Source: Flavobacteriaceae bacterium (GTDB lineage Bacteria > Bacteroidota > Bacteroidia > Flavobacteriales > Weeksellaceae). From it: a stretch of 64,000 nt of DNA. The stretch lies in assembly GCA_030538275.1 (NCBI GenBank), contig JAUNUH010000002.1:124001-188000 (forward strand), written 5' to 3'. A model generated the notes under the pieces. It saw nothing but the letters and a program-made list of their open reading frames with translations. It did not search any database and was not told the DNA's origin. A program made the translations under genes and the position numbers. Below are positions 55,374 to 63,391 of the stretch, piece by piece. Every line of letters begins with the position of its first letter. Position 1 is the first letter of the stretch.

Positions 55374-55405
55374 AAAAGCCATCTCTCATTGAGGTGGCTT
55401 TTCAG
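55374..55405 (+). terminator. Terminator of the T9SS gene
   Basis: AAAAGCCATCTC (55374-55385) pairs with GAGGTGGCTTTT (55391-55402), one G-T wobble, 5-base loop. Confidence 0.8.
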
Positions 55406-55480
55406 GATTTGAATATTTTGAAAAAATAATCTGACAAGAAATTAAGCAATCCTAAAGTTCAAACTAAAATCTAATCTCAT

Positions 55481-55488
55481 TAAATTTG
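55481..55488 (+). promoter_or_regulatory. -7 box of the TPR/HTH gene
   Basis: TAAATTTG, a perfect TAnnTTTG. It overlaps an in-frame TTG (55486) and so supports the ATG at 55516 as the start. Confidence 0.5.
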
Positions 55489-55515
55489 AAAAAGAATTTC
55501 CCTTTTGATTTTACT

Positions 55516-57225
55516 ATGAAAGCTTACGGGCTGTTATTGCTCATTTTTACTTTTGTCAATAGTTCTGTTTCGGGGCAGGATACTGTACAGCCGAGTCATG
55601 AGTTGAAATTAAAGGTTGAAACCCTTATAAATCAAAAAGATATAATAAATGCCAACGAATTGGTAAATACCTATTTAGGCACCCAACCTAAATTTGTTTT
55701 GGAAATACTCTCGCAGAATCTAGCTTATGCCCGTAGAAACAAACTGAAAAAAGAAGAGGCCAATACCTATCATTATTTGGGTAATTTATGGTTTACCGTG
55801 GGCAATGCATCCAAAGCTTATGAATCTTATTTGAAAAGCGAATCTATCAACAAATCACGAAATGACCTCGCGAGTCTTGCGCAATCCATGCAAATGAGGT
55901 CCAATTTGGTGGAAAATCTGGAAGAGCGAATCGGAATGCTGGAGAAATGCGCAGAAATCTTTGAAAAAGAGGCAGATTGGCTCAAATTGGCACAAACCCA
56001 CATGAGTTTGGGAATAGCAGAAAGTTCTTTTTTAGACTGGAATAATCCCGAGAAACACACTGCAGATGAAATAAAAAAAATAAAGGAAAAAGCCTTTTTT
56101 CATTATAAAAAAGCCGAAAACCTCATCAAAAATTTGAACGAACCAGATAAAACCAATTTTTCTGTCGCTCTCGAATCCTATTATGCAGAATGGTTTCAGT
56201 ATGAAAGAGATTTTGATAATGCCATAGAAAAATTCAAAATTGTGGCAGACTTGGCTTCAAATCATAGAATGATGAAAGGCAAGGTCAGCGCACTATTACA
56301 ACTCTCTCATATTCATTTAGAACTCCAAAATTATAATGAAGCTTTGCAAAAGCTGGAAGAGGCTCAAGCAATTGCTTCAAAATCAGAGTTTAATGACTTG
56401 TTGGTCAAAATTTTCCGCTCTTACTCGGTGTTGTATGATTCCCTGCAAATGCCTTCACAATCACTAAAATATAATAAATTATATACGGAAAAAGCCTTGG
56501 AGGTTTTTCAAACTAATAGTCAGGATAAAATTCAAATCGTAAGCCTGGAACATAATCTGGCAGAAAATGAATTGAAAATTGAAAAATATGAAACCCAAAC
56601 TCGACTCAATCGCACCATTATATTATTCAGTTTGATTTCAAGCTTGCTTATTATTGGAATTTCCTATTTAATTTTTAAAAATAATAAGCGAAAAATTGAA
56701 AGTTTAGAGAAAAATAAAATCATTACAGAAGTACAACTGAAAAATCAATTGCTAGAGGATGAATTATTAAAGGAGAAAATGAATTACGCTCAGAATCACC
56801 TGGTTACAATTGCCAATTTATCCAATAAAATTTTAAATTTTTTAGATGAATTGAAATTCCAAGTCAAAGACCTCTCACATAATTCGGTTTATATACAAGG
56901 GATAAATGATTTGAAAATCTCTTTTTCTAAAATTGTAAATGATAAAAATTTGCTCACGGAAATAAGTTTACTTTCCACAGAACTCAATCAAGAGTTTTTT
57001 ATTTATTTGCGAAAAAATTATCCCGAAATCACCAAAAGTGATGAACAATTACTCTCTTTTATCATTCTGAAAATGACCTCCAAAGAGATTGGCGAAATGT
57101 TGAAAATCACTACCGAAAGCGTCTATATTAAAAGACATCGACTCAGAAAAAAATTGGATCTGCCGGCAGAGATTTCTTTTACCGAGTTTTATGAAAGCAC
57201 ACTTAATAAAATTGTAACTCATTAA
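55516..57225 (+). CDS. Membrane TPR protein with C-terminal LuxR-type helix-turn-helix
   Basis: The 569-residue protein starts with a signal-like segment (MKAYGLLLLIFTFVNSSVSG). TPR-like helices fill residues 20-360 (NTYHYLGNLWFTVGNASKAY, LQLSHIHLELQNYNEALQKL). A membrane span follows at about 375-397 (TIILFSLISSLLIIGISYL), then a coiled coil, then a C-terminal helix-turn-helix (LLSFIILKMTSKEIGEMLKI, ESVYIKRHRLRKKL). This is the Bacteroidota one-component layout of a periplasmic TPR sensor with a cytoplasmic DNA-binding end. Targets unknown; the T9SS gene upstream is a candidate. Confidence 0.85.
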   Translation: MKAYGLLLLIFTFVNSSVSGQDTVQPSHELKLKVETLINQKDIINANELVNTYLGTQPKFVLEILSQNLAYARRNKLKKEEANTYHYLGNLWFTVGNASKAYESYLKSESINKSRNDLASLAQSMQMRSNLVENLEERIGMLEKCAEIFEKEADWLKLAQTHMSLGIAESSFLDWNNPEKHTADEIKKIKEKAFFHYKKAENLIKNLNEPDKTNFSVALESYYAEWFQYERDFDNAIEKFKIVADLASNHRMMKGKVSALLQLSHIHLELQNYNEALQKLEEAQAIASKSEFNDLLVKIFRSYSVLYDSLQMPSQSLKYNKLYTEKALEVFQTNSQDKIQIVSLEHNLAENELKIEKYETQTRLNRTIILFSLISSLLIIGISYLIFKNNKRKIESLEKNKIITEVQLKNQLLEDELLKEKMNYAQNHLVTIANLSNKILNFLDELKFQVKDLSHNSVYIQGINDLKISFSKIVNDKNLLTEISLLSTELNQEFFIYLRKNYPEITKSDEQLLSFIILKMTSKEIGEMLKITTESVYIKRHRLRKKLDLPAEISFTEFYESTLNKIVTH

Positions 57226-57649
57226 TTTCAAATTTGAGTATGGATTTTTGATAAAAAACTACTGCTTTCGATTTTTGCATCTTAAATATATTATAATTTT
57301 GAAAAATGAGATTGATCGAATAGTTCAAAAAGTTGCCAAAATTAGTTTAAACGACATCAGATGAGTGAAATAATAATTTGATTATGAGAGAATTTTGGTC
57401 TTATAGATGTGATTCCCATTTAGAACTTCACTCTTCTACTTTAGTCGATGAAAAAGAGAAAAAAATTCGGAGTTGTTTGTAATGTCATGAATTTCAACAG
57501 AATACAAATTTGTATTAAATTCCAAAGTTCAACTCGTTAATCTCAATTGATTAATTCTTGAACAGAAACAAGTTGTTTTTTCTTTGAGTTGAAATGTCAA
57601 TTGATAATTTTTGAAATGAATAATATGTAAATTAGCCAAAATACCTGAA
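57226..57649 (+). other. 424-base gap without a convincing gene
   Basis: Contains TAATTTTG at 57294-57301 (TTTG at 57274), then ATG 57306 opening a 5-codon frame (MRLIE), and a 32-codon frame at 57384-57482 (MREFWSYRCDSHLELH...). Neither can be supported as a gene. The region may be a long leader for the lipoprotein gene at 57650. Confidence 0.3.
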
Positions 57650-58396
57650 ATGAAAAAAATTGTACTGCTTCTTGCTTTTTTATTGATTTTTACCTCCTGC
57701 GAAGTCACGGAAAAAGTGTACATAAACCCCGATAATAGCGCAAAATATTCCTTTGCGCTGAATGTTTCGCAAATCAGAATGATGGCTTTGAACCCAAACC
57801 ATATGGATGAAAATTTTCCGACGGACACGATAATGACGATTCAAGAATTTGCCGAAACCGATATTTTGGGTTTAGAAAACCATCAAGCGAACAGCGAAGA
57901 AGATAAAATTCTTGAGGAGGTATTTGATGATTTCAAAGTTCATGTGAAAATAACTGAAAAAGAAGGTTTAATCTCGTTTTTTACAGAAAAGAAAAATATT
58001 TCGGAATTGAATAATACAATGTCTTTGTTTCAACAAAAATTATCTGCTTCCCGTAAGAAAAAAGAGCAGGAAGAGTCGAAGGATGAAGAGTTACTTTTTT
58101 CGGAATTGATGGGAAATTTGGAATTAAATTTTGACGGGAAAAATTTTTCGCGAAAAGGTAAAATGAATTTTAATTCAGTACGAAAAGAAGGCGGTTTCAA
58201 CGAGGGAGATTTTAGAGATTTGGCTTCAATAATGAGTTATACGTTAGAATATCACTTTCCGAGACCAGTGAAAACCATTTCAGACACCAGCGTTTTAATG
58301 AGCTGGGACCGCAAAACGATTTATCTCAGAAAACCATTTTTGGAATTAATTAGTAATCCAAAAGCTTATGATTTTACCTTGGAATTAGAAGACTGA
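57650..58396 (+). CDS. Lipoprotein of unknown function
   Basis: A 248-residue lipoprotein (lipobox IFTSC, Cys17). The mature part starts EVTEKVYINPDNSAKYSF, has an acidic Lys/Glu-rich helix in the middle (SASRKKKEQEESKDEE), and beta-strand-rich ends (ELNFDGKNFSRKGKMNF). It resembles no family I can name with confidence. Monocistronic, with a long AT-rich region before it. Confidence 0.8.
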   Translation: MKKIVLLLAFLLIFTSCEVTEKVYINPDNSAKYSFALNVSQIRMMALNPNHMDENFPTDTIMTIQEFAETDILGLENHQANSEEDKILEEVFDDFKVHVKITEKEGLISFFTEKKNISELNNTMSLFQQKLSASRKKKEQEESKDEELLFSELMGNLELNFDGKNFSRKGKMNFNSVRKEGGFNEGDFRDLASIMSYTLEYHFPRPVKTISDTSVLMSWDRKTIYLRKPFLELISNPKAYDFTLELED

Positions 58397-58533
58397 TTTG
58401 CAAATTATTTATGATTTACTAGTGAGATTCTGATTTCTGCACTTTTTCTATTTTATTTAATTTATTGAAATTCAATTAATTAAATTATATCTCAGGGACA
58501 AAACAATTTTCAGTTAAAAAAAGCCAAAACTCA

Positions 58534-58624
58534 CCGTTTATACACTAATTCATACAAATCATACAATTCTTTATACCGTTTATACAATTGTTGAATCAAC
58601 CAGCGATAAGTGTGAATATATTTG
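58534..58624 (+). promoter_or_regulatory. Upstream region of candidate small RNA B
   Basis: Direct repeat ACCGTTTATACA at 58534-58545 and 58575-58586, AATTCATAC at 58548-58556, and the -7 box TATATTTG at 58617-58624. Offsets from the first CGTT (0, +12, +41, +81) match those at 52600. No good -33 TTTG at the usual spacing. Confidence 0.5.
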
Positions 58625-58627
58625 TGT

Positions 58628-58708
58628 CATAATAAAAGATTTTAAAATTTTATTTCGACAACTCAAACTTATGATGCGAAACCGGTTTTATTTGAAGCCG
58701 GTTTTTTT
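58628..58708 (+). ncRNA. Candidate small RNA B
   Basis: About 80 bases from the presumed start after TATATTTG to a terminator hairpin AAACCGG (58679-58685) / CCGGTTT (58698-58704) with T7. No coding frame. It is convergent with lpxB, but the T-run is on the plus strand, so the hairpin serves a rightward transcript. Same layout as candidate A. Confidence 0.4.
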
Positions 58709-58727
58709 ATGTAAAAATTAGTTCAAA

Positions 58728-59840
58728 TTATTCTAGTAAAGCCGTAATTTCGGCAGCAGCTCTTTTAGACGCACCAGCTCCACCCAAGATTTTCCGCAAT
58801 TCGCTATAATCTGATAAAATATTTTCACGTTTGTTGCCTTGCAAAACAGCTTCAAGCTCTTGTTTCAATCGTGGATAAGTCAATTTATTCTGAATCAATT
58901 CGGTAACAACTTCTCGATTCATAATCAAATTCACCAAGGAAATATATTTGATATGACGTACCAATCGTCGGCCTATTTCGTATGATATTTTACTTCCTTT
59001 GTAGCAAACCACCTGTGGAACGTTCAATAAGGCTGTTTCCAAAGTAGCTGTTCCAGAAGTCACCAATGCAGCATGTGATAATTGAAGTAGGGTATAAGTC
59101 TGATTATCAACCCAATGAATTCCGTCTTTTAAATAAGGTTCATAAATTTCTTTTTGCTGTCCAGGTGCACCGGCAATTACAAATTGATAATCAGGAAAAT
59201 CGTCAATCACCGTGAGTAAAATAGGTAGTAAAAACTGTATTTCTTGCTTGCGACTACCAGGCAACAATGCAATAATGGGTTTATGATTTAATTGCCATTG
59301 CTGCAAAAATTCCTCACGCTGTGGAGTTTCACGTTGGGCTATGGCGTCAATCAACGGATGCCCTACAAAAACGGTATCAAAATTCCATTGGTCTCGATAA
59401 TAGCTTTTTTCAAAGGGCAAAATCACCAGCATTTTATCTACTACTAATTTGATGTTTTTTACCCTATTGCTTTTCCATGCCCAAACTTGGGGTGAAATAT
59501 AATACACCACCTTGATTCCCAGAGATTTGACAAATGGTGCAATGCGTAAATTAAAACCAGGGTAATCAATCAAAATTACGACGTCTGGACGATAGGCTTC
59601 TATATCTTTTTTACAATTAGAAATATTCTTTAAAATAGTTCGCAAATTCAAGGCTACCTCCAAAAAGCCCATAAACGCCAGCTCACGGTAGTGTTTAACC
59701 ATAAAACCTCCTTCTTTTTGCATCAAATCTCCTCCCCAAAAACGAAAATCTGCTTGAGCGTCATTTTTCTTGAGCTCTCTCATCAAATTGCTTCCATGTA
59801 AATCCCCAGAAGCTTCACCGGCTATGATATAATATTTCAT
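58728..59840 (-). CDS. lpxB: Lipid-A-disaccharide synthase
   Basis: A 370-residue GT19 glycosyltransferase. It joins UDP-2,3-diacylglucosamine and lipid X to form the lipid A disaccharide at the inner membrane. The start YIIAGEASGDLHGSNLM is diagnostic, followed by FWGGDLMQKEGG, VILIDYPGFNLRIA, VVYYISPQVWAWK, VGHPLID, IALLPGSRKQEIQ, and ALVTSGTATLETAL. Full length. It is transcribed from a TTTG-N18-TATTTTTG promoter that lies back to back with that of the next gene. Confidence 0.97.
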   Translation of the reverse strand: MKYYIIAGEASGDLHGSNLMRELKKNDAQADFRFWGGDLMQKEGGFMVKHYRELAFMGFLEVALNLRTILKNISNCKKDIEAYRPDVVILIDYPGFNLRIAPFVKSLGIKVVYYISPQVWAWKSNRVKNIKLVVDKMLVILPFEKSYYRDQWNFDTVFVGHPLIDAIAQRETPQREEFLQQWQLNHKPIIALLPGSRKQEIQFLLPILLTVIDDFPDYQFVIAGAPGQQKEIYEPYLKDGIHWVDNQTYTLLQLSHAALVTSGTATLETALLNVPQVVCYKGSKISYEIGRRLVRHIKYISLVNLIMNREVVTELIQNKLTYPRLKQELEAVLQGNKRENILSDYSELRKILGGAGASKRAAAEITALLE

Positions 59841-59846
59841 GCTTCA

Positions 59847-59876
59847 CAAAAATAATCTTTTTGATTACAATTCAAA
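59847..59876 (-). promoter_or_regulatory. Promoter of lpxB
   Basis: Minus strand: TTTG (59876-59873), 18 bases, TATTTTTG (59854-59847), then 6 bases to the ATG at 59840. Both elements perfect. The leader would be about 3 bases or none. Confidence 0.7.
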
Positions 59877-59891
59877 TAAATCTTATTTTTG
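59860..59891 (+). promoter_or_regulatory. Promoter of the PH-like membrane gene
   Basis: TTTG (59860-59863), 20 bases, TATTTTTG (59884-59891), then 3 bases to the ATG at 59895. It overlaps the lpxB promoter on the other strand, so the two may exclude each other. Confidence 0.65.
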
Positions 59892-59894
59892 AAA

Positions 59895-60365
59895 ATGGAA
59901 AATAAATTAATTTTTAAACCCGCAAAGCTTGATGTATTAGCGATTGGTATCACTACTATCATTGTTATTATTTTTTTTGGATTCTTAATCAGTGCTTTTT
60001 TATTTGAAAACTACTTTTGGCCAGGAATGCTAGGTGCTTTTATTATTCTGGCTGTGCTCATTACCTCTTATATCTACAAACCAATTTCGTTTGAGCTCAA
60101 CCATGATGATTTAACCATTTATCGTCCATTAGGTATTCGCTCAAAAAGATATGGAGTTCGAGAGCCCAAACGTACACTAGCCTCGGGTACACGCACATTT
60201 GGAATTGGCGGAGTTTTTGGCTATTTTGGCTGGTTCAATGGAAATGAAGAGTGGTTCGTTACAAATCTCAAAAAAGGGGTAAAAATGAAAAGCGGTAACA
60301 AAACACTCATCATCAGCCCAGAAGACCCAGATTCTTTTGTAGAACAATTATCAAAAGTTTCTTAA
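59895..60365 (+). CDS. Two-span membrane protein with PH-like domain
   Basis: The 156-residue protein has two membrane helices (about 14-36 and 42-61) followed by a PH-like beta domain (FELNHDDLTIYRPLG, REPKRTLASGTRTFGIGG, EWFVTNLKKGVKM) of the bacterial PH/DUF3093-like kind. Function unknown. I use ATG 59895; a TTG two codons earlier lies in the -7 box. The DUF2480 gene follows 25 bases later and may be co-transcribed. Confidence 0.8.
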   Translation: MENKLIFKPAKLDVLAIGITTIIVIIFFGFLISAFLFENYFWPGMLGAFIILAVLITSYIYKPISFELNHDDLTIYRPLGIRSKRYGVREPKRTLASGTRTFGIGGVFGYFGWFNGNEEWFVTNLKKGVKMKSGNKTLIISPEDPDSFVEQLSKVS

Positions 60366-60390
60366 ATCTTGATTTTAGAAGTAAAAAAAC

Positions 60391-60897
60391 ATGGAAGAAA
60401 TTGTAAACCGTATCGCCAAAAGCCCATTGGTAAGTATAGATCTCGAAGAATTTTTCCCTACTGATGCATGTATAGAAATCGATATTACACAATGGCTCCA
60501 TCAAGGCCTCATTCTACGTGAAAAAGATTTTAGAGAACAACTCAATGCACACGACTGGTCACAATACAAAGAGGCCAATATAGCACTCTACTGTTCTGCA
60601 GATGCCATTTTGCCAGGATGGGCATTTCTACTCATTACTGCTCATCTTCAGCCTTTTGCAAAAAAAATCGTCATTGGAAATATCTACCAACTATACCAGT
60701 CGCTGTATTTGGAGATTATTAATGAAATTAAACTAGATGCCTATCTAGGGAAAAAAGTAATGATCAAAGGTTGCAGTAAAAAACCCGTACCCGAAAACGC
60801 ATTTATATATCTGGCACAAAGATTATTACCTGTGGTAGATTCGCTCATGTACGGCGAAGCCTGCAGTACCGTTCCTTTGTTCAAAAAGAAAAAATAA
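60391..60897 (+). CDS. DUF2480 family protein
   Basis: The 168-residue cytoplasmic protein matches the DUF2480 pattern of Bacteroidota: ivNRVAkSplvtiDLEdf-type start (EEIVNRIAKSPLVSIDLEEF), LREKDFREQLNAHDWSQY, ALYCSADAILPGWAFLLI and KGCSKKPVPENAFIYLAQRL. Three conserved Cys and the LPGWAF motif are present. Function of the family is unknown. Confidence 0.88.
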   Translation: MEEIVNRIAKSPLVSIDLEEFFPTDACIEIDITQWLHQGLILREKDFREQLNAHDWSQYKEANIALYCSADAILPGWAFLLITAHLQPFAKKIVIGNIYQLYQSLYLEIINEIKLDAYLGKKVMIKGCSKKPVPENAFIYLAQRLLPVVDSLMYGEACSTVPLFKKKK

Positions 60898-60937
60898 AAA
60901 CCAAAATTGAAAAAATACGCATTATTTTTTTAGTGAA

Positions 60938-61402
60938 TCAAACCAATATTTTCATTGCATTCACAGTTCCTAAATGCATGTTTTCGTGCATAAGATTGAA
61001 CAAAAGCGCGTCTTCTATATTTTTCAATGTATATCCATAACTTGTAGAATAGTTAAAATCCTTATTCAGTTTTCCTGACAAATAATCCAAATGTAATTGC
61101 TGCCGAGTAGTCAACAAAAGGTTTTTTATAAGATAAATTTCGTCCAAAGTTGGATTTATAGCGTCGGGAACACTGCCTTTTTTGTATTTATCAATCCATT
61201 CTCGTTCAATCAACATCTCATTTTCGGTAAGATAATAAGTTAGTAATTGCTGAGTTACAACCACATGCACTATATTCCACCAAATATTATTTCTGAAGCC
61301 ATATGGAATATCTGCCAGTTGCTCTGCTGTCAAATGGTCTAAAAAACCTGCCAGTTTTTGCCGTGTAATACTATGAATTTTAAATATTTCCTCGCTTTGC
61401 AT
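60938..61402 (-). CDS. DinB-like family protein
   Basis: A 154-residue four-helix-bundle protein of the DinB/YfiT type. Putative metal ligands are His in WWNIVHVVVTQQLL and the pair in LMHENMHLGTVNAM near the C-terminus. These proteins are often thiol transferases or hydrolases; the substrate is unknown. Single gene on the minus strand, 41 bases after the convergent DUF2480 gene. Confidence 0.88.
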   Translation of the reverse strand: MQSEEIFKIHSITRQKLAGFLDHLTAEQLADIPYGFRNNIWWNIVHVVVTQQLLTYYLTENEMLIEREWIDKYKKGSVPDAINPTLDEIYLIKNLLLTTRQQLHLDYLSGKLNKDFNYSTSYGYTLKNIEDALLFNLMHENMHLGTVNAMKILV

Positions 61403-61479
61403 TATATAATTTTTATATAACCGAAAATTTTGAATCGAATCAATAAAATTCTTTCAAAACTTAATTAATTTACACAAAT

Positions 61480-61677
61480 TCAATCCGGCTTTTGTAATGT
61501 GTAATCTCGATAAACTTTGTAACCTAAAACAATGATACACAACAATTGCACTACCACAGAAACCCAAGTAGGTATTGTGCTGCCCATAATTTCAGTTTCG
61601 GGTTTGTAATCCGAAAAAATTCGGTATAAATTTACCAAAAGCAACACAATTAATACCAAATCAAACCATTTTCTCAT
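61480..61677 (-). CDS. Small two-span membrane protein
   Basis: 65 residues with two hydrophobic helices (LVLIVLLLVNLYRIF and VVVQLLCIIVLGYKVY) and a basic tail. No family recognised. The ATG at 61677 is the only good start. It lies between the DinB-like gene and the DUF6952 operon terminator. Confidence 0.65.
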   Translation of the reverse strand: MRKWFDLVLIVLLLVNLYRIFSDYKPETEIMGSTIPTWVSVVVQLLCIIVLGYKVYRDYTLQKPD

Positions 61678-61708
61678 TGAATAGAATTTAAAATATAAAG
61701 ATAAAAAA

Positions 61709-61737
61709 AAGTCGGAAAAAATATATCTTTCCGACTT
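61709..61737 (-). terminator. Terminator of the peroxiredoxin-thioredoxin-DUF6952 operon
   Basis: AAGTCGGAAA (61709-61718) pairs with TTTCCGACTT (61728-61737); on the minus strand it is followed by a run of eight T. Confidence 0.85.
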
Positions 61738-61758
61738 GTGTTTGTGTTAATTTGCAAC

Positions 61759-62016
61759 TTATTTATCAATAGAACCTGTAACTCTTTGCATAAACTCGTT
61801 CAATGCCTCCCGCTGTGATTTCCCTTCTCGTATCATCGAATTCACTTCTAGTGCACCATAATAATTCGAAAGCAATTCACCAATCACATCCATTTCTTCA
61901 TCCTTCACATTATCACTTTCCGCCAAATTTTCCAGAGTCTCTATGGTTTCGAGAACATAATCACGGTCATTGGCTTCGATAAAGGCGTTGATATGCTTAA
62001 TTAATGGAAGCCTCAT
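61759..62016 (-). CDS. DUF6952 family protein
   Basis: An 85-residue helical protein (MRLPLIKHINAFIEANDRDY, ETIETLENLAES, EALNEFMQRVTG) that matches the small DUF6952 protein found next to thioredoxin and peroxiredoxin in Flavobacteriia. Its ATG lies 20 bases inside the thioredoxin gene, so the two are coupled. A role in peroxide defence is suggested only by the context. Confidence 0.82.
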   Translation of the reverse strand: MRLPLIKHINAFIEANDRDYVLETIETLENLAESDNVKDEEMDVIGELLSNYYGALEVNSMIREGKSQREALNEFMQRVTGSIDK

Positions 62017-62311
62017 GGATAAAAGTTTTTAAAACCTCAGTCTTATTGGTCTGCTCTTGGCCTTGTAATTTTCCATCCTCAAAGTAGGCAAAGGTGGGCA
62101 AATTACTCACATCTGCCAGTTTGCGAGATTCGGGCAGCTTTTCCGCATCCACATAGACAAACTGCGCATGCGCATTTTCACTTGCAAATTTCTTAAATTT
62201 AGGTAACATAATTTTACAATTCCCACACCAAGTCGCACCATATTGTACAAATACCGACTTATTACCATCAATTATTTCCTGCAAATTATCTTCTTCTAAT
62301 ACAAAATACAT
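61997..62311 (-). CDS. Thioredoxin-like protein
   Basis: A 104-residue thioredoxin fold with active site ATWCGNCKIM (CGNC instead of CGPC) and the cis-Pro in SNLPTFAYF. No signal peptide, so cytoplasmic. It lies 107 bases after the peroxiredoxin gene and probably reduces it; inference from context. Confidence 0.92.
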   Translation of the reverse strand: MYFVLEEDNLQEIIDGNKSVFVQYGATWCGNCKIMLPKFKKFASENAHAQFVYVDAEKLPESRKLADVSNLPTFAYFEDGKLQGQEQTNKTEVLKTFIHEASIN

Positions 62312-62418
62312 CTTTCTTGAATTTAATTTAAATTTTTACTAGCATACAAAACCGCGACAAGCCAATTTCAAAACAATTTCTGCCGCAATTCCAGCTTTCA
62401 AAAAAAGAATATTACAAA

Positions 62419-63057
62419 TTAGTGCGTAGCCAAATATTGCGAAACACCCTCTCTATCAGCCGTCATCGCCTCCTGGCCTTCCTCCCAATTGGCAGGGCAC
62501 ACCTCGCCTTTCTCTTGCACATGCGTGAAGGCATCAATCATTCGCAAAAATTCTTTCACATTTCGCCCCAATGGCATATCGTTCACACTCTCATGGAATA
62601 CACGACCCTGCTCATCAATCAAATAAGTAGCACGATAAGTCACATTATCCCCTTCAACCAAATACGAATCCGTTTCCTCATCATATTTCCCTTCAGTAAT
62701 ATCCAAAATCCCCAAAATCGTGGCCAGATTACGATTGCTATCTGCCAACAAAGGATAGGTAACACCTTCTATACCACCATTATCCTTGGTCGTGTTCAAC
62801 CAGGCAAAATGCACTTCTGCCGTATCACAAGACGCGCCCACAACCATGGTATTTCTCTTTTCAAACTCGGGCAATGCCTCTTGAAAAGCATGCAACTCAG
62901 TAGGACAAACAAACGTAAAATCCTTTGGATACCAAAAAAGTAACACCTTTTTGTTGTTTTCTACCGCCTGCTCGAATATATTCAACTTGTATGTATCGCC
63001 CATCTCATCCATGGCATTTACAGCAATATTCGGAAATTTTCTACCAACATTTGACAT
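62419..63057 (-). CDS. 2-Cys peroxiredoxin (AhpC/TSA family)
   Basis: A 212-residue peroxide reductase. The peroxidatic Cys is in KDFTFVCPTELHAF and the resolving Cys is in KGEVCPANWEEG near the C-terminus. VVGASCDTAEVHFAWLNT and YPLLADSNRNLA are typical. It heads the operon with the thioredoxin-like protein and DUF6952 and has the best promoter in the window. Cytoplasmic defence against H2O2 and organic peroxides. Confidence 0.96.
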   Translation of the reverse strand: MSNVGRKFPNIAVNAMDEMGDTYKLNIFEQAVENNKKVLLFWYPKDFTFVCPTELHAFQEALPEFEKRNTMVVGASCDTAEVHFAWLNTTKDNGGIEGVTYPLLADSNRNLATILGILDITEGKYDEETDSYLVEGDNVTYRATYLIDEQGRVFHESVNDMPLGRNVKEFLRMIDAFTHVQEKGEVCPANWEEGQEAMTADREGVSQYLATH

Positions 63058-63083
63058 AATATTTACGTTTTTTAATTCGTGTG

Positions 63084-63113
63084 CAAAGGTACGATTTCTT
63101 CACCGCATTCAAA
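63084..63113 (-). promoter_or_regulatory. Promoter of the peroxiredoxin operon
   Basis: Minus strand: TTTG (63113-63110), 18 bases, TACCTTTG (63091-63084), both perfect, 26 bases before the ATG. Confidence 0.75.
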
Positions 63114-63199
63114 AGCCAAACAACACTCTTTATTTAGGCATCCATAAATATTATCTATGATAATTTTAACCATAAAAAATTCAAAAATAAATAAGTTTT

Positions 63200-63355
63200 G
63201 GGCGACAAACGGGCTATCACTTCTATTCCGCAGGGGCAGGCTTACAAATAATCGGGCTACAGGGATTTCCGCTACGCTACAATCCTGTAGCCCGTTATTT
63301 GTTAGCGCCTGCCCCTTTACGGGATATCCGTTCTATCCCTGCCGCATCAAGCCTC
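63200..63355. repeat. Long-palindrome repeat family, copy D
   Basis: GGGCGACAAACGGGCTATCA at the left; ACGGGATATCCGTTCTATCCC at the right. Inner stem CGGGCTACAGG pairs with CCTGTAGCCCG, ACAAATAA with TTATTTGT, and AGGGGCAGG with CCTGCCCC. It fills most of the 334 bases between the peroxiredoxin start and the next gene's end. Confidence 0.75.
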
Positions 63356-63391
63356 CCTACAAAAAAACGCAATCCCTGATTAACCAAAATT

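Noticed and set aside
55486..55515. TTG start for the TPR/HTH protein
   Set aside because: It overlaps the TAAATTTG box; the ATG at 55516 directly precedes a signal peptide.
57384..57482. 32-codon ORF MREFWSYRCDSHLELH...
   Set aside because: No ribosome site, no conserved feature, isolated; could be chance.
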